This document shows positions 57,716 to 64,000 of a stretch of 64,000 bases of DNA, in pieces. The notes below the pieces were generated by a model. It was not told the DNA's origin. It did not search any database and saw only the letters and a list, made by a program, of their open reading frames with translations. The DNA lies in the NCBI RefSeq assembly GCF_020520425.1, contig NC_079492.1, positions 103,389,157 through 103,453,156 of the forward strand, read 5' to 3'. The position numbers were made by a program, and so were the translations under genes. How positions within the stretch are numbered: the stretch's first letter is position 1; each line of letters opens with the position of its first letter. This DNA is from Spinacia oleracea. Taxonomy: Eukaryota > Streptophyta > Magnoliopsida > Caryophyllales > Amaranthaceae.

Positions 57716-60700
57716 GTGGCACCTCAACACGACACTGTTCCTTGGCCATATGCTCCCTGGCCGTATGCTCCTTGGGCAACGCCACCATGCCCTTATCCCA
57801 CAACTGCATGGCAGCAACAACGCCCCTTGAGGCCCAACAATAGTGGGGTTTTGGGCCCAGCCCCACGTCCCACACTTGCACACTAGTCCTATTCCATGCA
57901 AGCTCCTCCGTCCGCATATGCACCAACTGATGTTGAGGCCACTATGCACACTCTCTCTCGTCATCAACCAGATGACAATTGGTTTATGGACACTGGAGCT
58001 ACATCTCACATGACTTCCATTCAAGGTACTCTTACTTCTTATTTTAATTTGAGCAAAAATACTGGTATTATGGTTGGTAATGGTAACCCAATTCCAATTC
58101 GTGGTTGTGGTCATACATCCCTCACCCCTCCTGTTCCCCCTTTATAACTCTAAAATGTCTTACACGCCCCAAAACTCATCAAAAGCCTTATTTCCGTTCG
58201 TAAATCCACTGATGACAATAATGTTTCAGTTGAGCTTGATCCTCTTGGGTTTTCTGTGAAGGATTTACAGACGGGGAACCACCTCATGAGATGTGAGAGT
58301 ACTGTGGAATTGTATCTTATCAGCACCACAAAAAGGCCCTCACCACCATCTAGTTTTCTTGCTGCCTCACCGAACCTATTATATTCTCGTTTGGGACATC
58401 CAGGCCATGCTTTTTTTAGCTCCCTTCGTCGTAATGAGGTAATTCATTGTAATAAGGTCCGGAGTAGTTTTTGTAATTCTTGCCCCATGGGGAAACACAT
58501 TAAGTTGTCGTTTTATGATTCTATGTCTTTTACTACTATGGCTTTTGACATTATTTGTAGTGACTTATTGACATCTCCCGTTTTGAGTTCTCATGGACAC
58601 CATTACTTTGTCTTTTTTCTTGATGATTATACAATTTCCTTTGGACTTTTTCAATCTCAAAAAAGTACCAAGTCTATTATATTTTTCTCAATATTAAGAC
58701 ATTAATCCGAACTCAATTAGAAAGAGATATAAAAAATATTCAATGGGATAATGGGCGGGAATTCGTTAATGAACCTTTTTCAAACTTTTGGCTCGCCTAA
58801 TGGCTTCAATTTTCATTTTTCTTGCTCCCATACCTCCTCTCAAAACGGTAAGGCGGAAAGGAAAATAAAATTCATTAACAACATCGTGCGCACTCTCCTT
58901 GCTCACGCATCCATGCCCCCGTCTTTTTGGCATCATGCACTACAAATGACCACTTATCTCTTAAATGTCCTCTCATCCAAGGTCTTATGATACAAATCTC
59001 CTACTCAAGTGCTTTATCAACGCACTCCTTCCTACACTCATCTCCGGGTTTTTGGGTGTTTGTGCTATCCTCTCTTCCCATCCGCAACCATAAAAAAGTT
59101 GCAAGCACGTTCCACACCTTGTGTTTTCTTGGGGTATCCGTCCAATCATAGGGGGTACACGTGTTATGATTTATCTAGCAAGAAAATAATTATTTTGAGA
59201 AATGTAATTTTTGATGAACAACAATTCCCATTTTCAAAATTGCATTCTCCATCTCCTAACACTTATAAATTCCTAGATCATGACATTTCACTATACCTCA
59301 TGCAATTCCTAAATCGAGCCCCCCAAAGCCCACTGCCTATCCTTAAACACAAGCCCGGCCCGCGAACATTACTAGGTATTGTAGCCCACGACCCACACTA
59401 AGGTTGCTCCTGCTTCAGCTGCTGGACCAGTGACCAGTTCGGTCACCTCAAGCAGTAGGCCCACTATGTCCGCCCCACTCTCCTCACCTTCTATATGCCC
59501 ACACCCACCAGCCATATCTAGTGGCCAGCAGCCCACCAGAATGATCACTAGAAGCCAACATGGGATTTCTAAAACCAAAAGACCATTTAACTTTAGCACC
59601 TCCACAAATCCATCCATTTCGCCCGTACCCCAAAATCATGTGAGTGCCTTAGATGACCCGAATTGGAAATTTGCCATGGTTGATGAATATGATGCTCTAA
59701 TTAAAAATAAGACGTGGGAGTTGGTGCCCCGTCCTCATAAAGTGAATCTTATTCGTTCTATGTGGATTTTTTAACATAAAAAGAAATTTGATGGTTCTTT
59801 TGAGCGGCATAAAGCCCGTCTTGTAGGTGATGACAGGTCTCAACAGGTTGGTGTGGATTGTGATGAGACATTTAGTCCGGTTGTAAAACCGGCTTTTATC
59901 ATGGCCGTATTGAGTATTGCATTATCACGTTCTTGGCCTATTCATCAGTTGGACGTCAAGAACGCTTTTCTTCATGGTCATCTATATGAGACAATTTACA
60001 TGCATCAGCCCATGAGTTTCAGGGATCCAACGTACCAAAATCATGTTTGTCTTTTGAAGAAATCTTTGTATGGGCTCAAACATGCACCTCGAGCATGGTA
60101 CCAGCGATTCGCGGACCATGTCTCTTCTTTCGGCTTATCTCACAACTGTTGTGATCACTCACTCTTTATATATTTTCGTGGCTCTAACATTTCTTATATT
60201 CTTCTATATGTTGATGATATCATTCTCACAGCTTCTTCAGATGCTCTTCGAACGTCCATCATGTTTATGCCCAGTGCCGAATTTGCTATGAAGGATTTAG
60301 GTCCTCTAAGCTATTTCTTGGTTATTGATGTTACCCGCACTACAGGTAGAATGTTTCTCTCCCAGTAGAATTATGCAACAGATATTCTTGAGCGTGCAGA
60401 CATGACCTCTTGCAAGTCCAGTCACACTCCAGTCGACACCAAGGCCAAGCTTGGGGCCACGGCTAAGGGAACCTCATGCGAATCCTACACACTATAAGCA
60501 GCTAGCTGGTGCTCTACAATATCTCATATTCACCAGGCTTGACATCTCTTATTCTGTTCAGCAGGTGTGTTTATATATGCATGATCTGACGGTCGAGCAC
60601 ATGAATGCTCTCAAGCGCATCCTGCACTTCATTCAAGGTACTATTAATTTTGGCATGCATCTGTATAAGTCTCACGTTGCTTCACTTGTATTCTATATAG

Positions 60701-61093
60701 ATGCCGATTGGGGTAGGTGTCCAGACACCCGCCGTTCCACCTCTGATTATTGTGTTTTCCTTGGTGATAATTTTCCATCTTGGTCCTCTGAACACCATCC
60801 CACTTTGTCTAAGTCTAGTGCCGAGGCCGAGTACATATGTGTAGCGAATGTTGTTCGAATCTTGTTGGCTTCGGAACTTACTCTTAAAGTTACATTGTCC
60901 TATCCAGAAATCTACTTTGGTCTACTTTGACAATGTTAGTGCGATATACTTATCAGGCAATCCAGTTCAACATCAACACACTAAACAAGTTGATGTGGAC
61001 ATTCATTTTGTACGTGAAATAGTTGCATGTGGAGAGGTCCGTGTTCTCCATGTTCTGTCCTGTCACCAGATTGCAAACATATTTACAAAATGA
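57716..61093 (+). pseudogene. Copia gag-pol pseudogene
   Basis: The order of domains is normal. Protease: DNWFMDTGATSHMTS (about 57975). GAG-pre-integrase: LYSRLGHPGHAFF (58380). Integrase core: SDLL and DDYT, DNGREF (58745) and SQNGKAERKIKF (58835). RT: NKTWELVPRP (59710), HQLDVKNAFLHG (59940) and YVDDIILTAS (60207). RNase H: DADWGRCPDTRRSTSDYC (60700) and SKSSAEAEY (60808). Stops and frame changes separate these blocks (for example a stop at 57883, TAA at 59772, TAG at 60366, and frameshifts near 58150, 58705, 58990, 59400, 60440 and 60900). It cannot encode a working polyprotein. Confidence 0.9.
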
Positions 61094-61171
61094 CTTCCGC
61101 GCATACGTTTTGATGATTTTCGGGACAGTCTTATTAGCGTACGACAACCTCCCGCTTTGATTGCGGGGGTG

Positions 61172-61316
61172 TGATAGACTATATATGTATATTTATTTAT
61201 TTGCAATTAATGTGGTAATTACTAGTTTATCCTTGCTAACCTCAAATGTAGCTTTGTGATTGTAAATGTATAAATATTCTCACAATCAATGAAATACAGA
61301 CGGATGATTTCCTACA
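61172..61316 (+). repeat. 3' LTR of the decayed Copia element
   Basis: Begins TGATAGACTATATATG after the purine tract and ends near TTTCCTACA, where MITE sequence resumes. About 145 bp. The 3' boundary is an estimate, since there is no second LTR to compare. Confidence 0.55.
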
Positions 61317-61390
61317 GTAGGAAAGTAAAGGTGTAAAACAATAGGACCAGAAGTAGTATGTGTGACTCCTAATAAAATACGGAGGGAGTA

Positions 61391-62709
61391 ATCCATAGTT
61401 TTTAGAGTAAGAATACCAATACTTCGTACTTATGTCTAGATTGTTAATGTTAATCATAAAGCTAGTGATTGTTGGGTGGAGAGATGACGATGAGTTTTTG
61501 TTTTGATGTAAAAATACGGACTATGAAGCATTTATTTTCTTTGTGACATATTATAAAACTGTTTTTTTTAAATAAATTTCTTTTTAGTTTACATTTAAAA
61601 AAAATATTGTTGGTCAAACAAGTAAACGGATAAGATTAAATTCTTAAAATTAGACGGTTGAGATTAAATAGATTTATAGTGGCTACCATTTTGTTGTTGC
61701 CATTAAAAACCTTCCCATATCTATTATCATGTACATGTTGATTGCTTACCCATTTTTTTCAAGGTACTTATTAATTCAAACAAGTGCCCTTGCACGTATT
61801 AGGTGTGTAACAAATTCGTTGTATATTGGTGTAATTTTACCCAAATTTGATAACATTTAACATGTTTGTTTGATTAACTTTTGTATTATAATTTTTTATG
61901 GATACACATTTAGGGGATATTTGGTTGGCACACTGGTATTGGGTTGAATTCAGGAATGATATCAAGGTAGTATGGGTTTGGAACTTGATTCTTAATACTA
62001 CATCCGTTTTCAACTAACTTTGACAATCATTCTTTCACCATTATATAAGAAAAAAACATAGTGAAGTGAGATCTTGTTAAATTCATAACAATGAGAGGAT
62101 TCCAATCAAATATAAACTTTTTATAATTTTAACTTATACGCAATTAGAGATATTAATTAACGTCCAACGAAGCGCATTGGAATAAGTGAAAAACGAAATG
62201 ATGCTAGTATTGTGAAACAGAGGTAGTAGCATGTATTTGATTCAGTGTGGGGATGAGTTTTTTTCTTCTTATGTTTGAAATTGGAGTAAGAGCATGAGCC
62301 AAACCCACCCCCCTAGGTTTCTAAACTCCATACTGTAGGAGTTTTTTTGGTAGTGGTATTTTTTGTATTTCGTATTGCTTGTAATTTGAATTTTGTATGT
62401 AAGTTATTAGTGCTTGATGAATCTTGTTTAAGACTCACCAAAGGCTCTAACTTGTTCAATTTGTCAAGAGTGTGATCAACTAGATTTGATTTGATCTTCT
62501 CAATCCCACCCCCTCTAAAAAGGGAGTCAAATTCTAGGTTCACACAAGTGATGTAATTGAATTGGAACATAGAAAATCGAAGTTCAAAATATAGGAAAGT
62601 GCGTAAAATACCCCTACGCCTTTCGAAATTATAACATTGATGGAGTCGCCACCAAACAAGTTTTCGGGTCCGGTTTGGAAAGACCAAATGTGACTCGGGC
62701 TAAGGCATT
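61391..62709. other. Intergenic stretch with degenerate repeats
   Basis: No intact gene. It contains a degenerate Stowaway-like element (61998-62226). Near 62640, on the minus strand, TGGTGGCGACTCCATC resembles the primer-binding junction of Tat/Ogre-type Ty3/Gypsy elements; if so, about 62300-62700 is a decayed leftover of one. The 124-codon frame there has no domain I recognise. Confidence 0.4.
61998..62226. mobile_element. Degenerate Stowaway-like MITE
   Basis: Left CTACATCCGTTTTCAAC and right, in reverse complement, CTACCTCTGTTTCACAA are imperfect Stowaway termini flanked by TA (61996-61997, 62227-62228). 229 bp. Confidence 0.55.
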
Positions 62710-63020
62710 CACTACAAAATAAAGTCATTTTAGCAACACTTCAAATTTGTTGCTATTTTGAAGAAATATTTTTCCAAGTCTAGTTAGCAACGGATTGGAA
62801 ACAAAAAATAATGGTTACTAAAACGCTGGTTGCCATATGATATTAGCAACTAAATCCCAAACTATTTTGTTGCATTTTGCATCCATGAAATATGGTTTCC
62901 ATATTGTTTACCACGTGTAGGAATACGTTGCCAGTCCTAACAACGGATTATTTACTTTGGTTGCTAGAAATAGCAACGAACTATTACAAAACAGTTGCTA
63001 CAATTAGCAACAACTTATTA
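62710..63020. mobile_element. One end of a CACTA (En/Spm) transposon
   Basis: It begins CACTACAAAATAAAG, the CACTA terminal signature, followed by many subterminal TTGCTA/TAGCAAC motifs in both orientations (62730-63010). No matching opposite terminus (…TTTTGTAGTG) was found in the rest of the window, so this is a truncated end or a solo terminus. Confidence 0.7.
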
Positions 63021-63104
63021 ACAATACTCTTCCGTTAAGAAATACTCGCAATGTTGGTCACTTTCACGTATGCTAATGCACAATTTTGATCGTTAATATC
63101 TTAA

Positions 63105-63300
63105 GTTCTCTTTAAACAAAAATTATAAAAAGTTGATATGTTAAAAATACATATTGAGACGAATCAAACAAGATCCCACATGATTATGTTTTATCTGACA
63201 TATAACTCATCAACAACAGTCAAAGTAGAATATGTGAATAGTGTAAAAAAGTCAAAACGTTACGAGTATTTCAAAACGGAGGAAGTTATGAATTTGTCAG
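63105..63300. repeat. Dispersed MITE-like repeat
   Basis: Shares ATAAAAAGTTGATA, GACGAATCAAACAAGA, GAATATGTGAATAG and the trailing CGGA block with the repeat in the UGT intron (about 55375-55406 plus 55722-55855, where the other MITE interrupts it). Confidence 0.55.
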
Positions 63301-63312
63301 GGAGAACACAAA

Positions 63313-63418
63313 TTTGGCCTAGTGATTAAGATTAAGGGTCCGTGTATGATAGATCATGTTCAAATCTCCATCCTCCATCTGTATTGCCTTTGTGATTCAT
63401 TCGCACCCAAAAAAAAAA
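63313..63418 (+). mobile_element. tRNA-derived SINE
   Basis: TGGCCTAGTGATTAAG (63315) fits pol III box A and GTTCAAATC (63358) fits box B at normal spacing. A poly(A) tract ends the unit at 63409-63418. The target duplication is unclear. Confidence 0.6.
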
Positions 63419-63463
63419 CGCATTATCATACCTTGTGTTACATGATAAATTTCCAGGAAAAGG

Positions 63464-63628
63464 CTACATGTACACCTAGTGTACAAGATAATCTTGTACA
63501 ACACCATTAATTTGTTGACACATCATCAAATCCACTAAAAAATGAGAATGAAAGACAATAAATATGTCATTTTAACCAATAGAAAAATATGGTGTACAAG
63601 ATGGCTTGTACACTAGGTGTACATGTAG
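63464..63628. mobile_element. Inverted-repeat MITE
   Basis: 165 bp with long inverted ends: CTACATGTACACCTAGTGTA plus CAAG on the left and the same sequence in reverse complement on the right, followed by ATCTTGTACA in both arms. Non-coding, family unknown. Confidence 0.8.
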
Positions 63629-63780
63629 TAGGATCCCAAATTTCCAAGTTGTTATAGTCCTATCAAGTAATTAAAGCTTGAGGGCGGGGATCCCTATACC
63701 CTATGGGCCTTCCCCCCTTCTCCCAAGGGAGGCCAATTGTAATGGAGGCGAGATTGTCTACATTGATGGCGTCTATACAG

Positions 63781-63825
63781 ACTACCAAACTAACAAAACC
63801 TCACATAGAGAACTGATCTTGGTGG
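63781..63825 (-). pseudogene. Short UGT fragment
   Basis: CTCACATAGAGAACTGATCT and TGGTGG match, with one mismatch, the intact UGT at 54834-54860 (the PPRSVLYV codons). ACTACCAAA just before it matches the adjacent FGS codons with a small gap. The match stops abruptly at TGAAGCAATATG. Confidence 0.5.
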
Positions 63826-64000
63826 TGAAGCAATATGTCCTTTAATCAAGATGGCAATCACTAAATATAGATTAGGATTAATAATGGAGATTAATAATCC
63901 GGTTATTTAGGTGGTCATAATGTTTTGCTAGAAACCAATTATGATCTGTGGGCTAATTATTATTGGGCTACTACTAATATAACCGGGTCCTATAAGGTCA
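63826..64000. mobile_element. Possible LTR start running off the window
   Basis: TGAAGCAATATGTCC begins exactly where the UGT similarity stops and has the TG start of a plant LTR. The other end is outside the window, so this is tentative. Confidence 0.3.

Larger units (their letters stand above)
57716..61316 (+). mobile_element. Ty1/Copia retrotransposon, 5'-truncated and decayed
   Basis: Plus-strand Copia element with the end of gag, protease, integrase, RT, RNase H, a purine tract TTGCGGGGGTG (61161-61171) and one LTR. No 5' LTR, primer-binding site or gag start is present, and the similarity begins directly after MITE sequence. It lies inside the Stowaway MITE. Confidence 0.85.
57544..61388. 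mobile_element. Stowaway MITE split by a Copia retrotransposon
   Basis: The left end TTCCCTCCGTACTTTTTAGG and AGTCACATA match the reverse complement of the right end, CTCCCTCCGTATTTTATTAG and GAGTCACACATA. TA flanks both ends (57542-57543 and 61389-61390). The MITE halves are about 57544-57715 and 61317-61388; everything between is a decayed Copia element. Confidence 0.75.

Overview
This is a nuclear segment of a flowering plant, most likely a eudicot. The evidence is a spliced plant UDP-glycosyltransferase with a PSPG box, plant lineages of Ty3/Gypsy (Athila) and Ty1/Copia retrotransposons, an L1-type LINE, a two-gene PIF/Harbinger transposon, Stowaway MITEs and AT-rich intergenic DNA. I cannot name the species. 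Only one ordinary gene looks intact: a two-exon UGT76-like glycosyltransferase on the minus strand (54.3-56.4 kb). Almost everything else is transposon DNA or broken gene fragments.

Layout. 0-3.6 kb: a 5'-truncated, decayed LINE on the minus strand that runs off the left edge. 3.7-8.8 kb: AT-rich DNA with a possible hAT-like element, a SINE-like repeat, a Stowaway MITE and three copies of a small hairpin repeat. 8.8-16.15 kb: a cluster of unrelated gene pieces. It holds a UGT91-like pseudogene that lost its PSPG box, three fibrillarin exons with one in-frame stop, an RNase H-like domain, and two exons of an unrecognised gene, with a roughly 0.5 kb segment present twice.

16.16-53.56 kb: one PIF/Harbinger transposon (TAA target duplication, GAGCACC termini). 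Its transposase gene and its Myb-like accessory gene are each split by an LTR retrotransposon of the same Copia-derived, non-coding family. Copy A (17572-40351, minus) split the transposase and was later split by a 12.4 kb Athila-type element (22904-35302, plus). Copy B (41865-52129, plus) split the accessory gene. All three retrotransposons have matching 5-bp target duplications, and both Harbinger reading frames rejoin in phase if the insertions are ignored. Counting LTR differences by eye gives about twenty for A, six for the Athila element and two for B. The inferred order is therefore Harbinger first, then A, then Athila inside A, with B very recent.

The Athila element has a single uninterrupted gag-pol frame, but its reverse transcriptase appears to lack a block of the fingers subdomain. 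It also carries an additional ATHILA-type frame downstream. The space before that frame holds a GC-rich palindrome array homologous to the one just upstream of the TATA box in the LTRs, which suggests an internal promoter derived from U3.

53.56-64 kb: what may be the promoter side of the Harbinger target, a Stowaway MITE, the intact UGT with a MITE in its intron, a second Stowaway split by a decayed Copia element, and then small repeats (a CACTA terminus, a SINE, an inverted-repeat element). A short UGT fragment abuts what may be another LTR at the right edge.
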